The notes: a model not told the origin generated them from the sequence alone. 64,000 bases of DNA from Aquilonibacter sp963703325 (GCA_963703325.1 OY969805.1:620001-684000); one strand, 5' to 3'; counted from the first letter of the stretch, positions 18,417 to 26,863 are shown. Numbers and translations are program-made.

Positions 18417-18461
18417 TTCGCATGTAAGGGGTCAGGAGTTCGAGTCTCCTCATCTCCACCA
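18417..18461 (+). other. 3' half of tRNA-Ala(CGC): attachment-site scar
   Basis: The sequence starts in an anticodon loop, TTCGCAT (anticodon CGC), then has the 3' anticodon strand GTAAG, variable loop, T arm AGGAG-TTCGAGT-CTCCT, acceptor strand CATCTCC and ACCA. Bacterial tRNA-Ala genes share this 3' end (partner 5' strand GGGGATG). The bases upstream do not supply the matching anticodon strand (TCTGT faces GTAAG), D arm or acceptor. The homology therefore begins at the anticodon loop, a common crossover point for tRNA-targeting integrases. It is not a functional tRNA. Confidence 0.75.
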
Positions 18462-18465
18462 ATTG

Positions 18466-18498
18466 AAAAACCCGCGCCATACTTCGGCGCGGGTTTTT
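18466..18498 (+). terminator. Rho-independent terminator of the tRNA locus
   Basis: AAAAACCCGCGCC pairs perfectly with GGCGCGGGTTTTT across a 7-base loop, ending in a T-run. It sits four bases after the tRNA CCA end, so it is the native terminator of the split tRNA-Ala gene left on the chromosomal side. Confidence 0.9.
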
Positions 18499-18532
18499 CG
18501 CTTTTGGACAAGCGTGATCGCAAACTATGCGA

Positions 18533-18922
18533 TCAATAGAACCAGAGATGGTAACCGTTCGAGTCGTGTTGAATCCGAGCCGTTGGGTGAGACGGCTGAC
18601 TCGTAATGCCGGTCTTTCGCACGTCATACGTATCAGCAATCGTCGGGCCAGAGCAGTCGGCGTGAGCTTTGACTTCCGCGCGAATCTTGATCTCCGATTT
18701 CTTGTTGATTCCCCAACCAATCGACTGCCCCGCCTTCAGAAAACCAGGCGTGCCCGGATAGATCGACCATGGCGATAGGGCGTCCGAGAAATACACCGTG
18801 ATCCACGCGCACTTGTCAGTCTTATTTGTAAGGCCGACGCTTTCAATGTAGGCACTCGCCGGCGCTGCACTAAAAAAGGCGTATCCCAAGAGCAGTATTG
18901 AAAACGCGAGCAACCGTTTCAT
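18533..18922 (-). CDS. Small exported protein of unknown function
   Basis: The start at 18922 is chosen because GAGGA lies five bases upstream; a longer frame adds four residues. The protein (129 residues) opens with a clear Sec signal peptide (MKRLLAFSILLLGYAFFSA, cleavage after ASA). The mature part has two cysteines (KCAWITVY and ADCSG) that could form a disulphide, and a beta-rich look. I know no family for it. It is the first chromosomal gene right of the island and stands alone on its strand. Confidence 0.75.
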   Translation of the reverse strand: MKRLLAFSILLLGYAFFSAAPASAYIESVGLTNKTDKCAWITVYFSDALSPWSIYPGTPGFLKAGQSIGWGINKKSEIKIRAEVKAHADCSGPTIADTYDVRKTGITSQPSHPTARIQHDSNGYHLWFY

Positions 18923-19038
18923 ATGTTTCCTCATTACAGCATCGGCTTTGTTTTCGTCATGAAGCCGCTAAACAACCGCTCGGATAACGCCTTCTGCGCG
19001 AGAGAAGTTCCACTTGTAAAAACGGGCGTTGACCCCTT

Positions 19039-19069
19039 AAGAACGCCCGCTTTTTGAGCGGGCGTTCTT
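19039..19069 (+). terminator. Strong hairpin terminator between divergent genes
   Basis: AAGAACGCCCGCT pairs perfectly with AGCGGGCGTTCTT over a TTTTG loop, followed by TTAAT. An upstream copy, CGGGCGTT (19023-19030), can pair with AACGCCCG (19042-19049) instead, so two exclusive hairpins are possible. Neither neighbouring gene ends here: both point away from it. It may end a small RNA or act as an attenuator for the cupin gene. Confidence 0.6.
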
Positions 19070-19179
19070 TAATACATTTGTCGTGCGGCGGTTTGATGAG
19101 GTTCTGCGATGAGAGCTTACATTTCGGCAAGGAATTCCGCGGGTGAATCAATCGAAATCGAAGAAGGCCCGCTAAGACG

Positions 19180-19632
19180 ATGAGCGATTGGAAGCATGAC
19201 GGCGTACAGGTAATTCCCGGGACGAACCTCGATCCAAATACGGCACAGACCCCCGGTATGGAGCGTAAGGCAGCGATCGATTTCGCTCGCGTCGGCGCGC
19301 AGAAGCTCTGGGCCGGCACGGTGCACATCCACCCCGACGCCAAAACCGGGGCGCACCATCACGGCCCGCTCGAAAGCGTCATCTATGTCGTCAAGGGCAA
19401 AGCACGCATGCGCTGGGGCGAGCATCTGGAGTTCACGGCGGAGGCGGGGCCGGGAGACTTCATCTACGTGCCGCCCTACGTTCCGCATCAAGAGATCAAC
19501 GCGAGCCCAACCGACGAACTTGAGTGCGTGCTCGTGCGCAGCGACGGTGAAGCCGTCGCGATCAATCTCGATATCGAACCCATCGAAAAGCCCGAGACCG
19601 TTCTCTGGATCGACCCGATTCATCGAGGCTAG
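19180..19632 (+). CDS. Cupin-domain protein
   Basis: A 150-residue single cupin. Motif 1 is GAHHHGPLESVIYVVKGKA (about 61-79), with histidines and glutamate that bind a metal. Motif 2 is PGDFIYVPPYVPHQE (about 95-109). The fold is cytoplasmic, with no signal peptide. Small cupins of this type include dioxygenases, isomerases and sugar- or oxalate-binding proteins; nothing here narrows the substrate. It stands alone between the terminator hairpin and a convergent gene. Confidence 0.85.
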   Translation: MSDWKHDGVQVIPGTNLDPNTAQTPGMERKAAIDFARVGAQKLWAGTVHIHPDAKTGAHHHGPLESVIYVVKGKARMRWGEHLEFTAEAGPGDFIYVPPYVPHQEINASPTDELECVLVRSDGEAVAINLDIEPIEKPETVLWIDPIHRG

Positions 19633-19698
19633 ATACGTGGGTTGTGGCCCCCGATTGACGAAGGCGGTCTTCTCCCAGTGCGAAGTGGAGCACCACCA

Positions 19699-20547
19699 TC
19701 ACCGATCGGGCGGCTCGAGTAGCGTCGTATCGGTGACGGGCGGCGTGAGGAGCGGCTCGCCAAGAAAATCGTGGTTCTCGCGTACGTCGTCGAACGCGAT
19801 CGTCGCATCCTTAACGACTCGTTGGTGCGGCATGTACAGCGGCTGATTAGCGTGCTCGTTAGCGATCAACGGCGCGCCTCCGTCGAGCGTGAAGTTGATC
19901 GTCCACGGCACGTCGACGAGCGGTGCAATAGTGAAGTTGCCGGCAACAAGCGCTTTTCGCGGAAGATAGTCCGTCTCGCCAACCCACAGCTCGCGCAGGC
20001 GGTTGACCTTCGGCGCTCGCAATGGCGTCAAACCTAGGTGATAGGCGTCAACACCGCCGACGACATCGGTGCCAAGCAGAGAAACGGCGTAGTCGCGTTT
20101 GTCCGCTGAAACGACGGCGATGGTCGGAAGCGAGGGCGCCGGGCCAGATGTCAGAGCTTTGCCGAGACGCTGAGGAAGGCGCAGACCGAACATATACGTC
20201 GGCCTCAGAATTGGAATGCCCAGAACGTCGGCCGACGATGCCGGACGCCCGACCGAAATGCTCGTGTCGCTTCTGCCTGGGCTATTGCCTTCCGAGAGAT
20301 AGAAGTGAATCGAAAAGTTGAAGCCGCGAGGCGTAGCGGGATTTGCGCCCTCTTCTCGGCTGATCGAGCTCACGAAGATGCTGCCGCCGTCGCCGCACCA
20401 TGCGAGGTAATGGTTCGTTCGCAGCGTCGATCCATCATCGCCGCTTACCGCGATCGTGTAATCCATACGCTGAGGATAGCGCGCGGCGGTGACCGCGGAA
20501 CGCGTACGCGCAAAAATTGCGTAGGCATCGGCGGCCGGGCTGACCAT
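19699..20547 (-). CDS. Conserved beta-rich protein of unknown function
   Basis: The start is the ATG that overlaps the stop of the acetoacetyl-CoA synthetase gene (TGATG), implying translational coupling; a frame open 17 codons further upstream lies inside that gene. The 282-residue product is beta-rich and loosely resembles LolA/outer-membrane-lipoprotein-sorting folds (for example LRELWVGETDYLPRKALVAG), but it lacks a signal peptide at this start. Its role is unknown. Being last in the synthetase operon suggests shared expression rather than function. Confidence 0.6.
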   Translation of the reverse strand: MVSPAADAYAIFARTRSAVTAARYPQRMDYTIAVSGDDGSTLRTNHYLAWCGDGGSIFVSSISREEGANPATPRGFNFSIHFYLSEGNSPGRSDTSISVGRPASSADVLGIPILRPTYMFGLRLPQRLGKALTSGPAPSLPTIAVVSADKRDYAVSLLGTDVVGGVDAYHLGLTPLRAPKVNRLRELWVGETDYLPRKALVAGNFTIAPLVDVPWTINFTLDGGAPLIANEHANQPLYMPHQRVVKDATIAFDDVRENHDFLGEPLLTPPVTDTTLLEPPDR

Positions 20548-22550
20548 CACAACACGGTGGACGCCGCCCGATACGAGCGCGCGAACGCCACATACCAATC
20601 GAGGGCCTTTGGATCCATCATCGCGTCGCGGCTTGCGACGCGATCAGGCTCGGCCCCGGCAAGGATCCGGCGGACGGCCACTTCCATCTTCTTGCCGGTC
20701 AGCGTATAGGGGATCGTGTCGACCGCGTGCATCTCGTCGGGAACGTGACGCGGGCTGCAATCTGCGCGCAATTTGTCCGCGATGCGCGAGCGCAGGGCGT
20801 CGTCGAGTTCGACGCCTGCGGCCGTCTTCACGAAGAGCGGCATATAGAAACCACCACCGGGCAGCTCGAGACACACGATGAGACTGTCCGCAACGTCTTT
20901 GAGGGTATCGACGGCGCGATAGATTTCGGCGGAGCCGATCCGAACGCCGTGGCGGTTCAGCGTTGCATCGGAGCGACCGTAGATGTACGCGCCGCCACGA
21001 TCGTTGATGCGGATAAAGTCGCCGTGACACCAGACGCCCGGAAATTTCTCGAAGTAGGTTGCGCGGTAGCGTTCACCATCAAGATCGTTCCAGAAGAACA
21101 GCGGCATCGACGGCGACGGACTCGTGACCACGAGTTCGCCGACTTCGCCCTCGACTTCTTCGCCCGCGTCGTTCCATACACGCACGTCCATACCGAGGCA
21201 GCGCGCTTGGATTTCGCCGGCGTAGACCGGTTGAAGTGGTGTGCCGCCGACCCACGCCGCGACGATCTCGGTGCCGCCGGACGGCGAATTGATCCAAATG
21301 TCGGCCTTGACGTTGTCGTAAAACCAGGCCGTCGTCTCCGGCGAAACCGGCGATCCCGTTAAGAGCACGCTGTCGATTTTCGAGAGATCGAAGCGTTCGC
21401 GCGGCACGATGGCCGCCTTCTTCATCATCTCAACGAAGGTTGGGCTCGCTCCAAACGTCGTCGCGCCTGCGTCGACGGCTAGCTGCCAGAGCATCGATGG
21501 GTCCGGATACGCGGGATGGCCGTCGTACATCACCACGGAACTACCTTGCAGCATCACCGAGAGCAACGCGTTCCACATCATCCAACCGGTCGTGGAATAG
21601 AAGAACATCCGGTTTGAGGGCCCGAGACTTTGGCCGAGTCCCGTCGATTTGAGATGTTCCATGAGCACGCCAACGTGCGCGTGCGCAATCGCCTTTGGCA
21701 GGCCCGTCGTTCCCGACGAGAAGAGCACCCAAAGCGGGTGATCGTAGGCGACGCGCTCAAACGCAAATGCTTCCGGCGCGACCGGCGCCGCGTTCGCGAA
21801 TTGCGACCACGGCAACGCGCCTGCGACCGGTGAATCGATTCGCTCGGGCATGAGATACGGGAACCACACGACGTGTTCGACCGTCGGAAGCTCGGCGAGA
21901 ACCTCGCGAATGACGCGCGCGCGATCGTAGTCTTTCCCCGCGAACCGATAGCCATCGGCGACAAAGATCAGCTTCGGCTCGATCTGAGCGAAGCGATCGA
22001 TCACGGTGCGCGCGCCGAATTCGGGGGCAGCCGACGACCAGACGGCGCCGATGGCCGTCGTCGCGAGCATCGCGATGGCCGTCTCGGGAACATTCGGCAT
22101 GTAGGCGACCACGCGATCGCCTGGGCTGATCCCGAGATCGCGCAGCGCGGTCGCGAAGGAGCGCACCGCGGCGCCAAGTTCGTGCCACGTCATGGTCGCA
22201 AGCGCGCGCGTTTCCGACCCGTGAACGAACACGACCTCATCCGGTTCGGCCAATCGCTCGCGGCGAAGCAAGTGCTCAGCGTAGTTGACGCGCGAACCCA
22301 TGAACCATCGCGCACCGGGCATCACGCGGGCATCGAGCACCTGGTCGTACGGGCGATCGGATTGTACGTCGTAGAACGACCAGATCGCGCTCCAAAACCC
22401 CTCGAGATCGGTAATCGACCAGCGGCGCAAGGCCTCATAGTCGCTGAAAGAAAGCTTTCGTTCGCGCGCGAGCCAATCCATGAATCGAGCGATCTGCGAC
22501 TTCGCGACCTGCGCGGGATCCGGCGTCCAGAGGAGTTGCCCTTCGGTCAT
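20547..22550 (-). CDS. aacS: Acetoacetyl-CoA synthetase
   Basis: A 667-residue member of the adenylate-forming (ANL) family. SSGTTGLPK is the phosphate-binding loop, and GRSDATLNRHGVRIGSAEIY is the hinge and C-terminal active-site region. The N-terminal GARWFMGSRVNYAEHLL is typical of acetoacetate-CoA ligases rather than acetyl-CoA synthetases. The enzyme would activate acetoacetate with ATP and CoA for lipid or polyhydroxyalkanoate metabolism. The ATG overlaps the stop of the small membrane protein gene (ATGA), and the downstream gene overlaps its own stop, making a three-gene operon. The frame is open 58 codons further upstream, but that part overlaps the previous gene. Confidence 0.9.
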   Translation of the reverse strand: MTEGQLLWTPDPAQVAKSQIARFMDWLARERKLSFSDYEALRRWSITDLEGFWSAIWSFYDVQSDRPYDQVLDARVMPGARWFMGSRVNYAEHLLRRERLAEPDEVVFVHGSETRALATMTWHELGAAVRSFATALRDLGISPGDRVVAYMPNVPETAIAMLATTAIGAVWSSAAPEFGARTVIDRFAQIEPKLIFVADGYRFAGKDYDRARVIREVLAELPTVEHVVWFPYLMPERIDSPVAGALPWSQFANAAPVAPEAFAFERVAYDHPLWVLFSSGTTGLPKAIAHAHVGVLMEHLKSTGLGQSLGPSNRMFFYSTTGWMMWNALLSVMLQGSSVVMYDGHPAYPDPSMLWQLAVDAGATTFGASPTFVEMMKKAAIVPRERFDLSKIDSVLLTGSPVSPETTAWFYDNVKADIWINSPSGGTEIVAAWVGGTPLQPVYAGEIQARCLGMDVRVWNDAGEEVEGEVGELVVTSPSPSMPLFFWNDLDGERYRATYFEKFPGVWCHGDFIRINDRGGAYIYGRSDATLNRHGVRIGSAEIYRAVDTLKDVADSLIVCLELPGGGFYMPLFVKTAAGVELDDALRSRIADKLRADCSPRHVPDEMHAVDTIPYTLTGKKMEVAVRRILAGAEPDRVASRDAMMDPKALDWYVAFARSYRAASTVL

Positions 22551-22903
22551 CGACTGCCGCCCGGCGAGTTGCCGCCGTGAAGTTGTCCGAAGGTACGCGC
22601 CAGTATCACGCCCATGAGTAGCGCACCTGCGCCTAACGCGACCACGCAATCCCACGAACCGAGGTTGAAGCTTCCAACACGGCAGATGAGCACGTACGCA
22701 ACGACGAAGTTGAAAAAACCCCAAAGCACGTTGACCGTTGAGGAAGAGAGCCCTTTGCCGGGCGGCTTCGCAAACGGACTTTGAAACGCACGACCCATCA
22801 ACCCACTAACAAAATGGGGAATCCCGTTGGTCACGAACGCGCCGCCGAAGAAGTAAGAAACGTACGCGAGCCACATCATCCTACGCATTCTTTCTGCGCT
22901 CAC
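22547..22903 (-). CDS. Small membrane protein upstream of aacS
   Basis: A 118-residue protein with three hydrophobic segments (about 10-30, 55-78 and 83-104) and the motif GIPHFVSGLMGRAFQSPF between the first two. Similar short proteins occur in many bacteria without known function. The start is the GTG; an ATG five codons later (22888) is an equal alternative. It is first in an overlapping operon with aacS, and diverges from the glutathione peroxidase gene with only 35 bp between. Confidence 0.75.
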   Translation of the reverse strand: MSAERMRRMMWLAYVSYFFGGAFVTNGIPHFVSGLMGRAFQSPFAKPPGKGLSSSTVNVLWGFFNFVVAYVLICRVGSFNLGSWDCVVALGAGALLMGVILARTFGQLHGGNSPGGSR

Positions 22904-22938
22904 GAATCCCCGGCCGTTGCCGGCGGGTTGGAGGCGCT

Positions 22939-23493
22939 ATGAGCGCAATCTATGATATCCCCGTCGCCAAGATCGACGGCTCGCCCAGCACGCTGGGCGA
23001 ATTCGCCGGCAAGGTCCTGCTCGTCGTCAACGTCGCGTCACAGTGCGGCTTCACACCGCAATACGAGAGCCTCGAACGTGCCTACCGCGATCAGCGCGAG
23101 CGCGGCCTAATGGTGCTCGGATTCCCCGCCAACGATTTCGGCGCTCAAGAACCGGGAGCGAACGAAGAGATCGCCCAGTTCTGTTCGACGTCGTACGGCG
23201 TCGATTTTCCGCTCTTCTCAAAGATTTCGGTGCAGGGCGAGACCCGGCACCCGCTCTATCAAGCGCTGATCGCCGCTGCCCCGCGGGCAACGGAGAAACC
23301 CGACGATTCGTTTGCAAAACAGATGGCCTCGTACGGGATCTCACGCAACGACCCAAGCGACGTCTTCTGGAATTTCGAGAAGTTCCTGGTCGCGCGCGAC
23401 GGCTCGGTTGTTGGGCGCTTCACCTCCGACATCACGCCGGATGACCCGCTGCTCGCCGGCGCGATCGAGAACGAACTTAATAGATCCGTCTAG
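22939..23493 (+). CDS. Glutathione peroxidase family enzyme
   Basis: A 184-residue thioredoxin-fold peroxidase. NVASQCGFTPQY places the peroxidatic cysteine at 36, and the family motifs LGFPANDFGAQEPG and WNFEKFLV complete the catalytic triad region (glutamine, tryptophan). It reduces hydrogen and organic peroxides; most bacterial members use thioredoxin rather than glutathione. GGAGG upstream of the ATG is a strong ribosome binding site. Its stop codon directly abuts the stop of the convergent AhpD-like gene. Confidence 0.93.
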   Translation: MSAIYDIPVAKIDGSPSTLGEFAGKVLLVVNVASQCGFTPQYESLERAYRDQRERGLMVLGFPANDFGAQEPGANEEIAQFCSTSYGVDFPLFSKISVQGETRHPLYQALIAAAPRATEKPDDSFAKQMASYGISRNDPSDVFWNFEKFLVARDGSVVGRFTSDITPDDPLLAGAIENELNRSV

Positions 23494-24063
23494 TCATCGT
23501 CCCATGGTATAGAACTCGGGGTTAGGACGCATGTCCATCAGGCCGGCCATGCGATTCGAGAATCCAAAAAACGCCGCGATCGCGGCGATATCCCAAATGT
23601 CGTCGTTGGAGAACCCTGCTTCGCGCATCTCCGCGATGTCTTCATCGGTCGCCGCGAATCCGGGTTCATTCACGTACGAAGCAAAGGCCAACATCGCGCG
23701 CAGGCGCGGCGTGAGGTCGGCGGTCTGCCAGTTGTTGGCGATCTGTTCGGCAAGGATCGGATCCTTGCCGAGAATCCGCAGCGCAGCACCATGCGCGGTC
23801 ACACAATACTGGCAACGGTTTTCGCTGGAGACGGCGACGACGATCGCTTCGCGCTCCGCGCGCGTGAGATTGCTCGGTCCTTTCATGAGTACGTCGTGAT
23901 AGGTCATAAACGCGCGAAAATGTTCGGGACGTTTCGCATAGGCGCGAAAGACATTCGGAACGAAGCCGATCTTTTGCCGATTGGTCTCGTAGATTTCTCG
24001 AATATCGGCTGGGACGTCAGCTTCAGCGGGCTCGCCGAAGCGCGATGCAGGCGTGCGACTCAT
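23494..24063 (-). CDS. AhpD/CMD-type peroxidase-related protein
   Basis: A 189-residue helical protein with CQYCVTAHGAALR, the CxxC...H redox site of the alkylhydroperoxidase D / carboxymuconolactone decarboxylase fold. The length and pattern fit the 'uncharacterised peroxidase-related enzyme' group, thought to reduce peroxides with thiol partners. The ATG at 24063 is preferred over an upstream TTG. It is convergent with the glutathione peroxidase gene, so the two redox genes may share an oxidative-stress role. Confidence 0.85.
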   Translation of the reverse strand: MSRTPASRFGEPAEADVPADIREIYETNRQKIGFVPNVFRAYAKRPEHFRAFMTYHDVLMKGPSNLTRAEREAIVVAVSSENRCQYCVTAHGAALRILGKDPILAEQIANNWQTADLTPRLRAMLAFASYVNEPGFAATDEDIAEMREAGFSNDDIWDIAAIAAFFGFSNRMAGLMDMRPNPEFYTMGR

Positions 24064-24158
24064 GCGCAAGGTGTTCGCAAGCGCCTCCGTGGACGCCTAG
24101 TCACAGATCGGGGCGATTGCGCGTTGCAACGGCCATGCCTACATGGGGAGCATTTTTG

Positions 24159-24791
24159 ATGAAGGCCAATTTTATGGCAGTGCTGTTCGCAGCCGCCGCC
24201 GCGACGACCATCGCGACACCAGCTTATGCCGACGAAACGGCAACCTGCCGCGGTCCGCTTTCACCCACCGAGACGGCGTTCGTTCAAAGCGCGCAGCGCG
24301 ATCTCACCGCACGCTTTCCGCATGCAAGCGACGCGGTTGCCGCCGGGTACGTGCGCTACACTGCGCCCGACGACACCGGCGCGATCAGCTACGCCGACAA
24401 GCAGTGGACGTCGGATCCGACGCACCCAAGTCAGCTCTGGTATGACACCGACGGCAATCTGATGGGCGCCGACTTTTCCGTACCGCGTCCAAATGGGGAA
24501 CCGCGCCCACAACTGTGGGGCATCGATCCGTGTCGCTGGTTCGAATTCAACGGCCACGTCCACTACGTCGTGCGCGAGCCCGGCAGCAACAAGATGGTCT
24601 ACGATCAGTGGATTTGGAATAAAGACTTCGTCGCCTTGGGCGGCAACTTGTCGAACCCGTCGGCGGACACGGTCGTCAAAGCCGGCCGCGTGCCCAGCGC
24701 CAGCTACGTCGATACGATCTTCGAGTTCCCGACGCTTTGGGATTTGATCGTGTGGGTCAAGCCGCACACGCCAAACCAGCTCTTCTGGTAG
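24159..24791 (+). CDS. Exported protein of unknown function
   Basis: A 210-residue protein with a signal peptide (MKANFMAVLFAAAAATTIATPAYA, cut near residue 24). GGGAG eight bases before the ATG decides the start; the frame is open further upstream. The mature part has two cysteines, many aromatic residues (WFEFNGHVHYVV, QWIWNKDF) and no motif I know. It stands alone, convergent with the histone-like gene. Confidence 0.75.
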   Translation: MKANFMAVLFAAAAATTIATPAYADETATCRGPLSPTETAFVQSAQRDLTARFPHASDAVAAGYVRYTAPDDTGAISYADKQWTSDPTHPSQLWYDTDGNLMGADFSVPRPNGEPRPQLWGIDPCRWFEFNGHVHYVVREPGSNKMVYDQWIWNKDFVALGGNLSNPSADTVVKAGRVPSASYVDTIFEFPTLWDLIVWVKPHTPNQLFW

Positions 24792-24798
24792 CCGGCGG

Positions 24799-25044
24799 TC
24801 AGCGCTTCTTGCGCTGACCCGTTCTCTTGCCGGCCGCCGTCGCGCTGACGGTCTCGGCAACGCCCGAACCCGCGTCGAGCAGATCGCTTGCCGTCGCTAG
24901 AACCTTCGCGGTGGTCTTAGCTCCGCGCGCGATCTTGCCGCGCACGCTGCTGGCCTTCTTCCGCAACGTCGTCGTCTTTTTGCGGGGCGTCGTCTTCTTC
25001 GTCGACTTCTTGGCTGATTTTTTCGCAGTTTTCTTTTTCATCAA
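24799..25044 (-). CDS. Lysine-rich histone H1-like small protein
   Basis: An 81-residue protein whose first 35 residues are mostly KK, KS and KT repeats, like the tails of histone H1 and the bacterial Hc1/AlgP proteins that bind and compact DNA. The rest is alanine-rich and probably helical, and the C-terminus is again basic. The composition is so biased that homology cannot be judged from it, but the frame is well formed with an ATG start (two adjacent ATGs). It diverges from the YihY-family gene 64 bp away. Confidence 0.65.
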   Translation of the reverse strand: MMKKKTAKKSAKKSTKKTTPRKKTTTLRKKASSVRGKIARGAKTTAKVLATASDLLDAGSGVAETVSATAAGKRTGQRKKR

Positions 25045-25108
25045 TCCATTGGTACCCAGAGGAGCAAGGCATCACACGCTACTCCGGAAAACTGGGCACA
25101 AAGAATAC

Positions 25109-25948
25109 ATGGAAATCGTCTCGCTGCTAAAGGAGACCGTCGCGAACTTTACGCGGCACAAAGGTCAATGGATGGCCGCCGCCATCGCGTACTTCACGAT
25201 GCTCGCGATTGCGCCGCTGATCATCGTCGTCGTCGAAATCGCCGGTGCGTTCCTTGGCCAACATCAAACGATCCTCGACGAGCTCTATCGATACCTCGCG
25301 CAATCGGCCGGACCCTCAGCCGAAATCGGCGTGCGTTCGATCGTTACGTCGACGTTCAATCAGCACAACGCCGGCGTGCTCGCACAAATCATCAGTTGGA
25401 GCATCTTCGTCGTCGCGGCAATTGGGTTGTTCGCTGCACTGCAGAGCGCGCTCAATACGGTCTGGGATGTCGAAAGCGACGCACGATCCATTCTCGGAGC
25501 GATTCGCACGCGCGCCGTCGCACTGGTCGTGGTCATCTTCATCGCGTTGCTCTTGATAGTGCTGCTCGGCGTGGACGCGGTTCTCAATACCTCATCGTTC
25601 TTTTCGGCGGTGAGCAAGATCGGGCAGTTCGTCGTCTCGTTCATGCTAACGGCTGCGGCGTTCGCCGTGCTCTTTACATTCCTGCCGGAAACGCATGTAG
25701 AATGGGGTAGCGCGTGGTTGGGCGCGACCGTCACGGCGCTGCTCTTTGTCGCCGGGCAATTCGTTCTCGGCTGGTACCTCGGGCGTGCCGCACTATCGTC
25801 GACCTATGGCGCTTTCGGCGGTCTCGTCGCGTTTTTGATCTGGGTGAATTATTCGGCGCAGATCGTGCTTCTCGGCGCCGAATTCACCCACGTCCTTGCA
25901 ACGCGCGCACATACGCCGGCTGACCGCCCTCCGGTCCCCGGATTATAG
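25109..25948 (+). CDS. YihY/UPF0761-family inner-membrane protein
   Basis: A 279-residue protein with about six transmembrane segments (first near 30-53, last near 240-265). It contains the family motifs GQWMAAAIAYFTMLAIAPL near the N-terminus and STYGAFGGLVAFLIWVNYSA near the C-terminus. The family was once called ribonuclease BN, but that activity belongs elsewhere; its real function is unsettled. The ATG at 25109 is chosen because the family begins with a short amphipathic helix there, although the frame is open far upstream. Its end overlaps the convergent MmyB-type gene by 6 bp. Confidence 0.88.
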   Translation: MEIVSLLKETVANFTRHKGQWMAAAIAYFTMLAIAPLIIVVVEIAGAFLGQHQTILDELYRYLAQSAGPSAEIGVRSIVTSTFNQHNAGVLAQIISWSIFVVAAIGLFAALQSALNTVWDVESDARSILGAIRTRAVALVVVIFIALLLIVLLGVDAVLNTSSFFSAVSKIGQFVVSFMLTAAAFAVLFTFLPETHVEWGSAWLGATVTALLFVAGQFVLGWYLGRAALSSTYGAFGGLVAFLIWVNYSAQIVLLGAEFTHVLATRAHTPADRPPVPGL

Positions 25949-26779
25949 TACGAAGCGGTGTTCCTTCTCCAAAAGTGCCTGCACGAGGGCTTTGTCTTTT
26001 TCCGTCGCCGGGTTGTACACGACCATGCTCAAGTGCGGCTTTCCGTCGATGGCAAACGCCGAGTACTCGAGCGTGATCGGTCCGGCGGTCGGGTGTGCCA
26101 TGTATTTCGTGCCTTCGCCATGCGTTCGAACGTCGTGGCTGCGCCACATTGCCCGAAACTCCGGCGACGAGACGCTCAACTCATCGACAATCGCCTTGGC
26201 GTGGGCGGAGACACCGGCCCGCGCGGTTTCGGTTCGAAATGTCGCGACCACAAAGTTCGCGACGCTTTCCCAGTGGAACATCGTCGCTTGAACGCGCGGA
26301 TTAAACACCATGCGCATCAAGTTGCGTCGATCGTCCGGCAGTGCCATTAACTCACGGAACACGACCTCGGCGGCACGATTCCACGCAATGACATCCCACT
26401 CGGGCGTCTTGATGTAGGCGGCGCTGTATTCCATTGCGTCGAGAATGCGTTGCAGTTGCGGCGACACGTTATCGCTGTCGTGTTGACGAACTTCCGGAGG
26501 CCGGTTTTGCGCGAGCAAAAACAAATGCTCGCGTTCGGTGTCGGTGAGCGCGAGCGCATCGGCGAGCCGATCGAGCACCTCGGCTGACGGCGCGCCGCCG
26601 CGTCCTTGCTCGAGCCAGGTGTACCAGGTGGTACTCACGCCGGCGCGCAGCGCAACTTCTTCGCGGCGCAGGCCCGGCGTGCGCCGCCGGCTGCCGCCAT
26701 ATCCCAAGCGCTCGGCGTCAAGCTTGGTGCGCCGGTCGCGTAGAAAGTCTCCAAGCGTGTTGTTTAGCCCGTTAGTCAT
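25943..26779 (-). CDS. MmyB-type XRE transcriptional regulator
   Basis: A 278-residue regulator. Residues 10-85 hold the XRE helix-turn-helix (RRTPGLRREEVALRAGVST, then WYTWLEQGRGG). Residues 110-275 form the MmyB-like ligand-binding domain (AYIKTPEWDVIAWNRAAEV). MmyB proteins commonly sit divergent from a dehydrogenase gene and control it in response to a small hydrophobic ligand. Here the divergent gene is an NAD-dependent epimerase, which fits. The 84-bp gap must hold both promoters. Confidence 0.92.
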   Translation of the reverse strand: MTNGLNNTLGDFLRDRRTKLDAERLGYGGSRRRTPGLRREEVALRAGVSTTWYTWLEQGRGGAPSAEVLDRLADALALTDTEREHLFLLAQNRPPEVRQHDSDNVSPQLQRILDAMEYSAAYIKTPEWDVIAWNRAAEVVFRELMALPDDRRNLMRMVFNPRVQATMFHWESVANFVVATFRTETARAGVSAHAKAIVDELSVSSPEFRAMWRSHDVRTHGEGTKYMAHPTAGPITLEYSAFAIDGKPHLSMVVYNPATEKDKALVQALLEKEHRFVL

Positions 26780-26863
26780 TATAGGGGTATAACCTCACGG
26801 CTTTTCGTGGACGAGTTCAAGCCTTACCATAAGCGACAGCTTACATCGAAAAGGGGATTCACA

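Larger units (their letters stand above)
1..18461. mobile_element. Right-hand part of an integrated defence island
   Basis: Inference from three observations. Almost every gene here belongs to a phage-defence or toxin family. The region ends exactly at a 3' half-tRNA followed by a terminator, the classic scar of a tyrosine-recombinase element integrated in a tRNA gene. The genes to the right are ordinary metabolic and envelope genes. The left end, the integrase and the reconstituted tRNA are not in the window, so the true start of the element is unknown. Codons in several island genes (for example around 9560-9960) are visibly more A/T-rich than those of the flanking chromosome. Confidence 0.65.

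Noticed and set aside
18050..18461. Complete tRNA or tmRNA gene ending at the CCA
   Set aside because: No matching 5' acceptor, D arm or tag-peptide region lies upstream; only the 3' half from the anticodon loop is present.
18346..18720. Minus-strand frame of 124 codons across the half-tRNA and terminator, encoding RLELLTPYMRNRLRPPD
   Set aside because: It reads the tRNA antisense strand; this type of frame next to tRNA attachment sites is a known artefact.
18959..19057. A 32-codon plus-strand frame (MKPLNNRSDN...) ending in the terminator
   Set aside because: No ribosome binding site, and its stop lies inside the hairpin loop; more likely chance.
26778..26783. TATAAT on the minus strand overlapping the MmyB-type ATG
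   Set aside because: If it were the -10 box, transcription would begin inside the gene; likely coincidence.
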